Source: Enoplolaimus lenunculus
Lineage: Eukaryota > Nematoda > Enoplea > Enoplida > Thoracostomopsidae
Length of the DNA stretch: 64,000 bases
Direction of reading: 5' to 3'
Assembly (NCBI GenBank): GCA_030248215.1
Contig: JASANG010000513.1
Coordinates: 1 to 64,000 of the forward strand
Part shown: positions 31,782 through 42,664 of the stretch, piece after piece
How the letters are laid out: every line of letters starts with the position of its first letter
Numbering within the stretch: the first letter of the stretch is position 1
The notes under the pieces: generated by a model
What the model saw: the letters and a program-made list of their open reading frames with translations, nothing else
Databases searched by the model: none
Told to the model about the DNA's origin: nothing
Translations under genes and position numbers: made by a program

Positions 31782-33325
31782 GGCCCATGTATTGAAGAGG
31801 TCCCTCCCAAAATCCGCGCCGGGAAATTGGGATTTTGGGCGCAGTGTTTTTCGCTCGGGATTTTGGGAAATTGGGATTTTGGGCGCAGCGTTTTTCGCTC
31901 GTGATTTTGGGAAATTGGGATTTTGGGCGCAGCGTTTTTCGCTCGGGATTTTGGGAAATTGGGATTTGAGAAATTGGGATTTTGGGCGCAGCGCTTTTCG
32001 CTCGCGATTTTGGGAAGTTGGGATTTTGGGTGAAACGTTTTTCGCTCGGGATTTAGGGAAATTGGAATTTTGGGAAATTGGGATTTTGGGCGCAGCGTTT
32101 TTCGCTCGGGATTTTGGGAAATTGGGATTTTGGGATATTAGGATTTTGGGCGCAGCCCTTTTCGCTCGGGATTTTGGGAATTTGGGATTTTGGGCGCAGC
32201 GTTTTTCGCTCGGGATTTTGGGAAATTGGGATTTTGGGCGCAGCGTTTTTCGTCTCGGGATTTTGGGATATTCGGATATAACCCAGAAAATTGGGGTTTT
32301 AGGCGCAGCGTTTTCTGCTCAGGATTTTGAAAAATTGGGATTTTGGGAAATTTGGGATATTACAAGGGAAATTGGGATTTTGGGCGCAGCGTTTTTCGAC
32401 CGGGATTTTGGGAAATAGGGTTTTGGGCGCAGCGCTTTTCGCTCGGGATTTTGGGAAATTGGGATTTTGGGCGCAGCGCTTTTCGCTCGGGATTTTGGGA
32501 ATTTGGGATTTTGGACGCAGCGTTTTTCGCTCGGGATTTTAGGAAGTTGGGATTTTGGGCGCAGCGGTTTTCGCTCGGGATTTTGGGAAATTGGGATTTT
32601 GGGCGCAGCGCTTTTCGCTCGGGATTTTGAAAAATTGGGATTTTGGGCGCAGCGTTTTTCGCTCGGGATTTTAGGAAATTGGCAACGCCCTAACTGTGTT
32701 TAATATAATTTCAATATAGACGTAAATTGCCTAGTGGGTGGGTCGGAGGGGCACAACACCTTTGAGAACACAATAAAAACAATTTCCCGAGATAAAACCT
32801 TCCATCCTCCACATAGACTCCTTTTAAACTACGTTGTCAGGGGGCTACCGCCCCCCCAGAACCCCCCGCAATTTTAAGGGACCCTAAGCAGGATGGGGGC
32901 TACCGCCCCCAAACCCCCCACACTAAGCGGTTCTCACACTTAAGCTGCACAGACACATTCGAAAAATTTTGCTCAAACAATGAATTGCTTTGCACGGTGG
33001 TTTGGGTTGAAAGCCCCTTGAAAACGCAATTAAAGAAAATGTTTTTATGTGAGCAAGTTTCTCAAGTGCGGGAGAATCAAATGTGCCAATTTGGGTACAA
33101 AGAGGCAAAGCCTTCTTGCATCCGTCTGTCTATGGTTCCATCAAGCCTACGCCCGACCCAAAGTATACACCTTAACTTTTTCCAGGATATTTGGATTTCA
33201 CAAGGAAAATTGGCAGATGACACGTGATACTACTAGTTTGGGAAATTGGGACCCGGGATATTGCGATTTTGGGAAACTGGGATGTTACCCGGGAAAATGG
33301 GAGAGACCTGTTCTATACATGGGCC
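31782..33325. mobile_element. 1.5-kb TIR element expanded by a 44-bp minisatellite, perfect 8-bp TSD
   Basis: Left end GGCCCATGTATTGAAGAGG, right end CCTGTTCTATACATGGGCC; AAAAGCGT flanks both sides (31774-31781, 33326-33333). Inside, 31820-32683 is a 44-bp minisatellite; 32690-33180 holds GC-rich repeated blocks (GGGGGCTACCGCCCCC, twice); 33230-33300 resumes single, diverged minisatellite-like units (GGGAAATTGGGACCCGGG). Small relatives of the same termini lie at 1806-1941, 44220 and 56235. Confidence 0.8.
31820..32683 (+). repeat. 44-bp minisatellite, about 20 units, open in all three forward frames
   Basis: The unit is GGGATTTTGGGAAATTGGGA followed by TTTTGGGCGCAGCGTTTTTCGCTC. It contains no stop in any forward frame and 44 is not a multiple of 3, so each frame cycles through all three peptides. 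This explains the 212-codon frame and the four other overlapping + frames here; none is a gene. Variants (GCAGCGCTTTTCGC, a few shortened or frameshifted units) occur throughout. Confidence 0.92.
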
Positions 33326-33329
33326 AAAA

Positions 33330-33930
33330 GCGTTATCAAAAATTGTTGTCAAAATTGTACAAAAATTATAGCCAAACGCAGTAAACGATAACTTTGTGAT
33401 AATAAAATTTTGCGCAAAGGTAACCTAGTTTTACCAGATATTAATGGTTAAGGTTTCACTTTGTAGACGTAAAGTAGGCAACTTTTTTACCATGGTTGGG
33501 AACATTTCTTGTAACCAGTTTGAACGCGTGCCAGAAAATTTATTGCTGTAACTGAAACTTATTGTGGATTTTGACTTTTCGACCAGTATTACAGTTTGAA
33601 ATTGAGAGCATATTTCGCATTGTACTATGTACAACTTCAGCTACTGTATGTCAACTGCTTTATATGCTTTATGTTTGTATTCTGTGAGTTCATTCAGTAA
33701 AGAGTTTAACAAACTGGAAAGTTGTTTATTTTATGTTTTTCTTAATTTATCGATGTCTACTGAGCTGATACGAGTTAGGGGTGAAAATTTTTGGAAATGA
33801 ATTTTGGTTATAAAAGGTAAAACATATAATAGTAGCTCGGCAATGAGTTCTCTTGGCGTTCCAATTTATCGTACGACCAATAGAGTAGGATGAAATGTTA
33901 AAATATTTTTGGCGTAGGTTTAGTATAACT
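33330..33930. other. No gene recognised
   Basis: AT-rich. The first ~130 bases appear to be the right part of the interrupted MITE begun at 31655. A 67-codon antisense frame at 33431-33634 is unassigned. Confidence 0.4.
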
Positions 33931-33935
33931 TATTT

Positions 33936-34205
33936 TTTTAACCGTTTCTCACATGAATATTTTCAATTTCGTATGAGATGTAATTTCAAGGTAAGATTCG
34001 AACCCCAGTCTCACGGGTTGGAGGCGTTTACGATGACCACTGAGCTATAGGAGCTTGACACTCGAACCCGAGTAGGCTGTTGCTTCTTGGAGAAATTTTG
34101 CACTGCGCATATATGTTATAAACTTTAAACACTGCTTTCAGTGTGTGTATTGCTCGTACAATATTGTATTTAGTCGCTCATAGTATACACTGAGTGAAAG
34201 GGTTA
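33936..34205 (-). repeat. tRNA-derived SINE-like repeat, copy 1
   Basis: The minus strand reads TATAGCTCAGTGGTCATCG (A-box-like) and, about 35 bases on, GGGGTTCGAATCTTACC (B-box-like), matching RNA polymerase III internal promoters. A conserved non-tRNA tail follows (AATATTTTCAATTTC...). The other flank carries CTCTCACGTCTT and GTATTGCTCGTACAATATTG. Confidence 0.7.
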
Positions 34206-34229
34206 TAGGTACTAAGTAAAAAATTTTCA

Positions 34230-34505
34230 TTACCCTTTCTCACATGAATATTTTCAATTTCATATGAGATGTAATTGCAAGGTAAGATTCGAACCCCAGT
34301 CTCACGGGTTGGAGGCGTTTATATACGATGACCACTGAGCTATAGGAGCTTGACGCTCGAGCTCGAGTAGGCTCTCACGTCTTGTGGAGATTTTGCACTG
34401 ATAATATGTTATAAATTTTAAACACTGCTTTCAGTGTGTGTATTGCTCGTACAATATTGTAATTAGTTGCTCATAGTATACTCTATGAGTGGCAGAGTTA
34501 CGGCT
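34230..34505 (-). repeat. tRNA-derived SINE-like repeat, copy 2 in tandem
   Basis: About 300 bp downstream of copy 1 and nearly identical over the tRNA-like head and the CAGTGTGTGTATTGCTCG tail. It has a small TATA insertion between head blocks. Confidence 0.7.
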
Positions 34506-34711
34506 CTAAGCGTAACTGGCCGTTTCTGTTATGGAAGTAATCGAAAATTTGCTAATTTTGCTGTTGATCAATTAATCACATTTTTAATTTTTCAAGATTT
34601 CTTGTTTTAGGAACAGTTCACGGTCACGCATACGTAAAAATTCGATAGGGTGCAACTGATGGAAGTGAACAAATAACCTAGTTGAGTCAGTGGTAAAATG
34701 CTTGTTTAACC

Positions 34712-34868
34712 GTTTCACTTATAGAGTATACTATGAACAGCTAAATACAAATAATGTACTAGCAATACAGACACTGTGAGCAGTTTTTTCAATTCTAAAC
34801 ATATGGGAAGCGCAAAACCTCCATAAGACGTGAGAGCCCTCTCGGGCTCGAGCGTCAAGCTCCTCTAA
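34712..34868 (+). repeat. tRNA-derived SINE-like repeat, inverted partial copy
   Basis: Shares GAGTATACTATGA, the TAATGTACTAGCAATACA block and GAGCCCTCTCGGGCTCGAGC in the opposite sense. It stops before the A box, where family H sequence begins. Confidence 0.6.
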
Positions 34869-34875
34869 TAACTTG

Positions 34876-35790
34876 TCTTAAAATTTCAAGACTCCTTCTT
34901 TCTTAAATTTTCAAGGCATAAATGTCGTATTTCAGACATTCATAGCCTCAAACAGCTTAGAAATTCGTTTCTTAAATAGTTACAACATAAATATCTTTTA
35001 AATTCAATTAATTGGTATTACCAAGAGTGTATAATGGAGAATATGACACTTCTCCATCTATACACATATATTGCGTGATATTACGCGGACCTTGTTAGAT
35101 ACTACCCCACCCTTGATTGAGGAAGGGTCTTAACTACAGCTGCAACAGTTTGTTATCAGTAACGTCGCTTAGTTTATGCATATTGAAAGCATGTTTCCAC
35201 TTGTCTCCAAACATTTTATAACCGAACCCCCCCTCAATCAAGGGGGTTAGACAAAGTAGGGTCCGCGTGATACTACATCACGCTAATACGTGTTGTATGC
35301 ATAGTGTCACACTCTTCCTATATTATACACTCTTGGTATTGCCAATTAATAAGGCACAAATTTCTTTTTTTTTCAAAAAATAGTTGTCTTTTATTCAAGA
35401 ATTATTTTTCTGATTTTTATATATGTAAAAAAGTTGCTCCGTTTATATTCTTAGCGCGTATATAAACAATCGAATTTAAAAGATATTTCGGGTTGAGCTC
35501 AGGCTCCCACCAACTTAAGTTTACGTCCTTGACGTATCGTAAGTTGTAAAATTACGGTATTGGGTAGAGCTTTAGCCTCCAATTTTGTAGTCAGTTTGCC
35601 TGGCAACAATCGTTTGTAAAACAAAGTCTTAAATTAAAACACTTAAGTGTGATAAATTTTAGACCAATATTTCTGAAAATTTTCAGAAATAAAAATCTTG
35701 AATTCAAGACGTATAAGTCTGTATCAAGACATGATTGTCTTAAATTTCAGACAGTATTTCTGGAATACAAGAAGATATATTTTGTGTGTA
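34876..35790. repeat. Family H repeat, split by a Harbinger-like MITE
   Basis: TTAAATTTTCAAG / TCTTAAATT / TCAAGACGTATAAGTCTG motifs on both sides of 35020-35337 belong to one copy; its uninterrupted relative at 53015-53130 shows the join as TATTGCCAATTTATAAGACAC. Ends at TTTTGTGTGTAG. Confidence 0.6.
35020..35337. mobile_element. TIR element with ATT target duplication (PIF/Harbinger-like)
   Basis: Left ACCAAGAGTGTATAATGG, right TATTATACACTCTTGGT; ATT on both sides. A second inner inverted pair surrounds GCGGACC / GGTCCGC. Nested in family H, whose empty site is represented near 53036. No coding frame. Confidence 0.7.
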
Positions 35791-35902
35791 GCTCAGTGGT
35801 CATTGTAAACGCTTACCACCCACCCGTGAGACTGGGAATCGAATCTTATTTTCAAACTACATCTGCTATGATATTGAAAATATTCATGTGAGAAAGGGTT
35901 TA
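35786..35902 (+). repeat. tRNA-derived SINE-like repeat, + orientation
   Basis: TAGCTCAGTGGTCATTGTAA and GACTGGGAATCGAATC correspond to the A- and B-box blocks of the copies near 34 kb; it ends AATATTCATGTGAGAAAGGG like the left edge of the window. Confidence 0.65.
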
Positions 35903-36344
35903 ATGGAAAAATTCTCAGTTAGTATTTTAACCCGTGTCTTAACTAGTATATTTTTCTACAACGATACAATACCTTTTGTTCCGGTATGCTTGAAGTGAAG
36001 TTACAGCAGCTGATATTTCTAAGTTGAAGACATTTTTTCATAAAAATCACAAGGGTTGTGCTATACTTGCGTGCGGTGCCGGCGCCGCATACCGCCGGGC
36101 GGCACCGAGTACAGATAAACAATTATGGTTGCGCTATACTTTTTTGGACGCCGTCCGTCGTGCGCGATGCTGTGCGGTGAGTATAGCGCGACACGCAAAA
36201 ACGTTTTTCATGCCATTGTGAACTAAATCAGCTGCACCTGTTGGATTTTCCGTAACGGCTTGAATATCCGAGCTCCCCAATCAGTGAGATGGCCCCTTAT
36301 TTTATCAGTTTACCAAAACTGAAAAAAATCCAATTGTTCCCTTC

Positions 36345-36712
36345 GAGCGCGGATTGGAGTCTCGGTGTCGGCGATTTGGTATTTGGCTAGTCTTGGTCTC
36401 GGTGGTTTAGAACCGAGACCAGAATTCGAGGATTCAGCAAATGTGGGGGCGTATTGTTGAAATTAATGATGCCTGATAATTAAAATTTCGCTGTTAATCT
36501 ATGATTTTACATAGTTACGCAATAATTATGAGCAGATATTCTGAAAAAAAACAAGAAAACTGTGAAAAACACCAAAGCTACGAAAAAAGCATTAAAAATA
36601 ATTTGTTTTTAAAATTATATTTGTTCGGTAATGACCAAACATTGACCGAACCGAGAGTTTTCATGGTCGGTAACGGTCTCGGTTTTTAACCGAGATCTTC
36701 CGTCCCTACGTT
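36345..36712. repeat. Family F repeat, uninterrupted copy
   Basis: Runs from GTCTCGGTGTCGG to CTCGGTTTTTAACCGAGATC and is collinear with 18885-19545 without the GTCC minisatellite. Short ATG frames inside are shadows. Confidence 0.6.
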
Positions 36713-37051
36713 CGAGACAAGGTCACGAACACTGTGCTCAAGTTTCAAGCCTATGCCTAAACGCGAATAACGAAATTCGTAACTTAGATTGTGCTGTATG
36801 TGTAAAATTTCTTTGAACTTCCGTATTGGACTGGTTTTGCAGGGCCCCCGAGTTGCTCAGTGCACCAATAGAAGGTAAGTGTCGTAGACGCTGCAATGGC
36901 ATTTTGAAGTATTCTACTACATCATATCGTGTTGTTTCAGTATAACCAAAACACAAGTATAAATATATTTGTTTTTGTGCTTAATTATCATTCATTTGTC
37001 ACACATATACCTCACAGTCGTTGGTCTGGAACACTGTATTAACTTCGCAAA

Positions 37052-37909
37052 ATGGTCCAAATCAATAACAAAGAAGTCAGCATTTTGGCAATTATTTGTG
37101 CCTTTTTAATTCCGGTAAGTTTTTGTGTACGTCTTATGGTGTGGTTCAGCTGTATATGATAGGTGGACCTGGTGTTTTTAAACTGTGTAGCACCAATGGC
37201 CAGTTAATACGTGGTGTGTTAGCGTTTCATCATCAAGTTTTGCAAAAACACATCAGGAACAATGTAACAAAATTAAACTAATTGCAAAAACACTTATTTT
37301 GACATAAAACATTTTTCACCGACAAAATTTTCTATATTTAAATGATTATGGATAATTTGCTTCAAAACCGTAAAAGGTTTCTGCATCTTTGAATGCAGGA
37401 ACAAGAACAGGAATTGAAGTTTTTGCAGAAATTCCGGCCGAAACAGGAATTTCTGTTGAACCCGGGTAATACGTATATGGTGTGTAACAGTCGGAAAACA
37501 AACAATCTATATTGTGTATGCTAAAATAAATAATATCGTTTATAACAGTTTTTTCAATGAGTTATAAGCAGGGTTGAAAATTTTCTCGGTGAAGGCAAAA
37601 TTTTTCTATGGAAATGGTCGAGCCCTCCCCTGACCCCCTTGGCTACGGGCCCTGTCATTAAAGCTAGAGTTGCAACATTTAAAAATAACTTCCCGGACCC
37701 GGATGTTTCTGAAAGAAAAGCCCGGACCCTACAACATGTTGAATGTTGATGATTGTAATGTTTTTATTCTTACGTTTCAGCCGATTGCAATTTGTGTTCA
37801 AGCGGGCGAATGTCTTTGCAACCTGGACGTAATCATCAATATAATCTTGTGTTGCTTTTTCTACATTCCTGCAGTCATCCATGCGCTATACGTTATTATA
37901 TTTAAGTAA
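37052..37909 (+). CDS. PMP3/UPF0057-family small membrane protein, copy B (two exons)
   Basis: Exon 1 is 37052-37114 and exon 2 is 37781-37909, phase 0, with GTAAGT donor and TACGTTTCAG acceptor; 63 residues. Exon 1 reads MVQINNKEVSILAIICAFLI plus P. Exon 2 starts PIAICVQAGECLCN and ends with the helix containing YIPAVIHALYVIIFK. The two-helix PP...CxC...IPxVIHALY architecture is that of the UPF0057/Pmp3 family (plasma-membrane proteolipid, ion and stress tolerance). The intron is 666 bp at the same position as in copy A, so the pair arose by duplication. An upstream GT-AG pair at about 36876/36941 could be a 5' UTR intron. AATAAA overlaps the sequence just past the stop. Unlike copy A it lacks the EAPAPQQ tail. 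Confidence 0.92.
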
Positions 37910-38388
37910 CAAAATAAAAATTCGTCTTAAGTAGTAAGTCATAAGATCAAGTGTTTCGCGCATGTTTGTTTCCAAAGAAATATGTCATGTCATAAACACA
38001 CATTTGTCACACTTGACAACTGTGCTGTGCAAAACGGTATTTATCCTAAAATAACTGCTAAACTAAATCAACCAATAATATCGCAACACAAAACCTTGTA
38101 TTATTTTTTCTGCATTCAATCAGATTCAGTTTGCTTTCAAGTGTCCTGTATTTCTGAACAGTAGTTAACATTTAGGACCACTTAATTGCAAAGTCGAACA
38201 AGTAGATGTTTAAGGCGCGAGAAATACTTTTTGCATTATGGTGTTTTGGCTTATTTTGCAGCAGCTAAATAATATTCTAGATGCGGATCACGTTTATTAG
38301 TAATGGCAGTATTGTAGTTTTTAATTGATGTGCAAAAACGAAGTTTTCGTTAATTCAAGCCTGTAGCTGGATCAACATCCCATGGGGA

Positions 38389-38792
38389 CAGGGTGCAATC
38401 AGAATTACATTTACTAGAACCGGAATTTGGAAAAATTACCGGAAACGTAACCGGAAAGTTAAAAATGCATGCCACCGAAAAATTTATTTTAATTTTTGTT
38501 TTTGCTATATTGCTGGTGAAATAACCTTCATTGAAGATGTGTATCGACTTAATCTGCTGTATTTTAGATTTTCATAATCCGTGCAAGTGAATCTACCTTC
38601 GATGGTTTATTTTCGGCGATTGTCATTGTCAAGGTTTACATACTATACTAATAAAATCTATTTTATTTTCATAAGTGCTTAATTTACACCGACCGAAATT
38701 TAACATCGGAATTTTTAATTTCGATAAAAATTAACCAGAACCGGAAGGTGAAAAAATGCCAGAACCGGTACCGGAATTCCAGTTGCAGCTTG
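38389..38792. mobile_element. CCGGAA-type hAT-like MITE, old copy
   Basis: CAGGGTGCAATCAGAATTAC to CCAGTTGCAGCTTG; the core is recognisably the one in 11811 but with many differences. No target duplication remains. Confidence 0.7.
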
Positions 38793-38799
38793 CAGAGGA

Positions 38800-39945
38800 G
38801 GGGCAAAAAAATCCAAGGGGTAGTTGCAAGATGTTGTATACGGTGTTCAGCATCACTTATAATGTTGGCTGCGTTGAAATTGTCAATTTTTATGGCCTTG
38901 TTTTGAAAAGTGTCTGTCTTATTATTATTTTTATTGTTATCTTTCTTATTATTATTATTAGTATAATCTTTTAAGAAATATTCTTTCGAATCTTAGTATC
39001 GTATTGGTCTGGATATCTCTGGTTTGAGGGTGTTGAAATAGGAAATGAACGTTTATAGTGTTTTTTGCTTAAAATTAAGCAAAACAGAAGGGAGAATAAC
39101 AATTAATATATGTAAAGGTTCGCTGTATAAAAATAGCACTGGTGCAGCTAGTAAATTGCTGTTGTGCGAGGGTAAATTTATTTAGATCACGGTTTGTTAC
39201 GCTTTTAAACAATGCAGCTTTTTCAGCGATAGCCTGAATTTTAGTCTTTCTAAACTTATATTCTCAATTGCGTATCGCACCTATTATATACGTACCAGTT
39301 GCAAACTTCAGATTCTTTTCTTGTCGGTGACTCTCATAGTTTATTGAATTTTCAGCATTGACTGGGACGTTCGGATACTAGTCTAAGCCTAAGCCTAGGC
39401 GTCATAGATTTGTCCGTACCAAAGAATTGCCTACTGCAAACAATAGTTACACTCTTGAACCACAGATGTTTGATTTTTCAATTTGTTTTCTGGCTAATTT
39501 TCGCTTTTCTGCTCAGTTGCTATTAATTTGGGTGCCTATTGGTTCAATGTGTCTTATGCAATCGACTCCTTAATGTGTCAGTATATGCGGTTATGCTGTA
39601 ATATAAGCCCATAAGGTGCAAGGGTTGCACTCGAATTACGGAGCAAATCGTTGAGCATTTCATATACATTTTATTTGTTGCGTTTTTGTTGTCTTGCTTG
39701 CGTCCAATCAGTTGTCTGAAACCGGTCTTCAGAACACTACAATATTGTTGTAGGGTGTGGTAATCTAATCTAGTGCTGGAGCTCTGATTTAGCTGTGGTG
39801 AAATGTAAATTGTTTTTTCGTTTTAGAGGAAAACTGGCAAGAAATGTCTAACGCTACGATACCTTGCCTAGTGTCTGGTCAAATGAAAAGACTGTTGCTG
39901 TAGTCACCCTAAGCGAAGCGGCAGCTGCTGAAAAGTTACGCTATT
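38800..39945. other. No confident gene
   Basis: Holds the dispersed block at about 39270 shared with 6252 and 57115, a TTAGGC-type patch (about 39385-39400) and short stretches beside acceptors (for example after TTTCGTTTTAG at 39828) that do not match any family. Confidence 0.35.
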
Positions 39946-39949
39946 AGTG

Positions 39950-39990
39950 CTTATAAATTAGACAGTCTATCCATTGAGCTACACTGGTCG
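39950..39990 (-). repeat. tRNA-like 5' half (SINE remnant)
   Basis: The minus strand reads AGTGTAGCTCAATGGATAGA, a clear A-box context, but no B box follows. Probably a truncated tRNA-derived repeat. Confidence 0.4.
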
Positions 39991-40869
39991 CCAATTCAGT
40001 TGCAGATAAAAGATGACTGTATACGTATAGTGTGTTGACATGCTGTACTACCCATGAACCACAGACGCAAGCATGTATATATAGCCGCATATACACATGG
40101 ATAACAGAATCTTATGGCAATTTTTATATCGCATATTAAAGTATAAATTGTGCATAATCGCTTAAAGTGCCTATTTTTTATATACTTTATGTTTCGTTTA
40201 TACTTTATTTGCAATTAGAGGCCCTATTCTTTCCTATATGATTGTGCAACATCTGTTACCAGTTGAGAATAGTTGTTGTGACTTTGGAATAAAATGTTGC
40301 ATTTTCATACACGTGGTTGTAGGTATTCTTGCTTTCCTTAACGTAGCTTAAGCTTAAGCATAAGCTTAGGGTTTATTATGTCGCGAGAAATACATATCGT
40401 TCATAACATGACTGAAAAATTAGGTGTTGGTTAATTGTGAGCAATGAGCAACCACAATGTTTAACAATTATTACGCGTATGTGCAGCATAAAATTTTCAT
40501 AAGACGTGAGAGTATCGTCGGAGTAAGAATGGAGATTTGCGGTTACTTGAAGTTATAATACTATTCAGTGTGCCAAATTTTCGTTGCTAAAAGGTAATCT
40601 ATGGGAAAATTGGCGCAAAATAGTTTTTGCTAAGACGTATTTTAGCATAGATTTGTGCTTGGAAATGGTGCTGGCAATTCGTTTTCAGTTATTTTTGGCT
40701 TTTCTGCATTTTTTCTTCATTATATTAGAACCAACGTATAATAAAGGAGTGGCTTAGTTGAAAATGAGCAGGTGTTCTGTCTGTATATACTTGTTTACTA
40801 CCCTGCCCCCCGCACTATTGTTACCTTCTGCTTAAGCTTGTGATAATGTGTAAACGCTATGGGAGGGTA

Positions 40870-41485
40870 CTGTAGTGACGCAAACAAGAAGGGGGTAACA
40901 AGAGTGGGTCCCCATTTTGAGTCCAAATCAGTTGGAGTCCGTATCCCTAATAAGCATGGTGCAACCGGAGGTGGAGAATACCGGAGCCGGAGGTGAGGCG
41001 AAATTAGATATATACTTAGTAACAATGATTAATTAGTTAATTTTAGCCAATATATATCTGCAATATGTTGTTAAGTTGTTTGGTTTTAGCTTATTTCCTG
41101 CGAAATTTCAGCAATATTTTCCTGAAAATTGTGACAAAAGTAAACGAAACACACTAAACACATAAATTTTGCAGGCAGACCTCCGTTTGTACCCTGCTAC
41201 TATAGTCTGTAAACGGATAGAGTACCTAATGTCAATTACTCCTAATTGTAATGTATGACTCCAGGACCCAATAAAGTTGAGTTCGAAACTTTAAAGCGCA
41301 CTTAACTTTTAAAAGTAACATTCCAAATTATAAAACTTGCGTTATTGCTCAAGTTTTTATGCAAGGCAAAAACGTTCATTTCAACGGATAGTTGTTGCAA
41401 TACCGGATATATATCAGTCATCGAAGGGTGGCGGTGGGTGGGTTGAAAACGAATAACAATCCGTAAATGAATAACAGGTCCAAAA
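40870..41485. mobile_element. TA-type MITE split by a CCGGAG MITE
   Basis: CTGTAGTGACGCAAACAAG at 40870 after TA; the body is collinear with 4532-4961 on both sides of the insertion 40955-41196. The right end is degraded (AATGAATAACAGGTCC). Confidence 0.7.
40955..41196. mobile_element. hAT-like MITE, CCGGAGGT ends, nested
   Basis: CATGGTGCAACCGGAGGTGG to ACCTCCGTTTGTACCCTG. It sits inside the TA-type MITE. Target octamers are too diverged to call. A related degenerate copy is at about 44820-45025. Confidence 0.7.
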
Positions 41486-41527
41486 AACTATGAACAAGTG
41501 GCAATTTTACCGGAAAACGTGGTTTAA

Positions 41528-42207
41528 TGCGGGGTGCACGTTATAACTGGGGCAGCATGGGACACGTATTGTCCCTATTTGACTATTGGATAACATTTTG
41601 TCTGCACATAGACTCAATATCGCATTCAAAAATGCGTATTTGTCCGCTATAAACATGTGTGGGTCACCTTTTGTTCTTCAATATCATTATGATATTCGGG
41701 TATTGCTTGCGAATAACATGATATATTTTCAAATGTCTGCATACTTGAGGTAACGCCCAAATTATCCTGTTGAATATCATATGATAATGTATGATAATAG
41801 CATTTGAAATTCGAATTTTTGAATTATCAAGCTGTGGTTTTAAGCGATTTTCTGTTGGAAACGCTTGCAGGCGTGTATTTCGTATTTAAAGCACATTTGG
41901 GCTGCTACTGTCTAACTTTTCATTCATTTATTAGTACCCAAAGGTTACAATGACCCGCTGGATATCATATGATATTCGTTGAAATTTTGAAATATCATAT
42001 GATATTCGCATAAATGTCACATAGTATCACGTAACATACCGTCCCTTGTACACATTGATCATTTGAGAGTGGTGGTTTGTAAGCTAAATGTCATATGACA
42101 TTCGAGTTTTGTCTACCCTACATAAGAGCCCGAATTTTAAAGTTGATGTCAAATCAACATGGGAAAAACCGTTTCTCGCCTGCCCCGATTATAACGTGAA
42201 CCCCGCA
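41528..42207. mobile_element. TIR element with TAA duplication (PIF/Harbinger-like)
   Basis: Left TGCGGGGTGCACGTTATAAC, right GTTATAATCGGGGCAGG as reverse complement (GATTATAACGTGAACCCCGCA on the + strand). TAA flanks both ends. The interior holds several copies of the palindrome ATATCATATGATAT and its GTCATATGACAT variants. No coding frame. Confidence 0.75.
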
Positions 42208-42234
42208 TAAATCGATCCAAAAACTCAATAGACA

Positions 42235-42664
42235 CAAGGTGCAACCGGAATTCCGGTTCCGGTAGGGAAATCTTTTATTTTTCACTATCCGTTTCCGGTA
42301 ATAAATCCGGTATGTTTTCGCCGGAATTTTGCGGTCTTTTCGGTATTGAAAATTTTTGTCATTCGAAAATTTAAGAAAAATTTGCATATTATTATAACTT
42401 ATTTTTATAATATTGTCTGAGCGTGTATTGCCAAAGTTTTCAATTTCTGCCATACTACGATTTTTGTCTTACGTTTTCAGATACTGCATTTGAGAATTTT
42501 GGCATCCTAAATGGTGTATATGTTTACACCATTTAAAGCGACACAATAGATAAAATAGCGTTAAATATTAATTTTTCGTAACAAGTATTTTTTGTTTTCC
42601 GGCTCCGGTTCCGGTATTTTTTTGCTTTCCGGTTCCGGTATTGTGTAATTCCGGTTGCACCGTG
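42235..42664. mobile_element. CCGGTT-type hAT-like MITE, variant core
   Basis: CAAGGTGCAACCGGAATTCC to ATTCCGGTTGCACCGTG. Ends match the CCGGAA group; the core differs (contains TATTGAAAATTTTTGTCATTC). A partial CCGGCTCCGG MITE follows at about 42700-43130. Confidence 0.75.

Noticed and set aside
31780-32703. A 212-codon frame and four overlapping + frames rich in FWEIGILGAAF-type repeats
   Set aside because: All are readings of the 44-bp minisatellite unit, which has no stop in any forward frame. Composition and frame cycling show no selection for protein.
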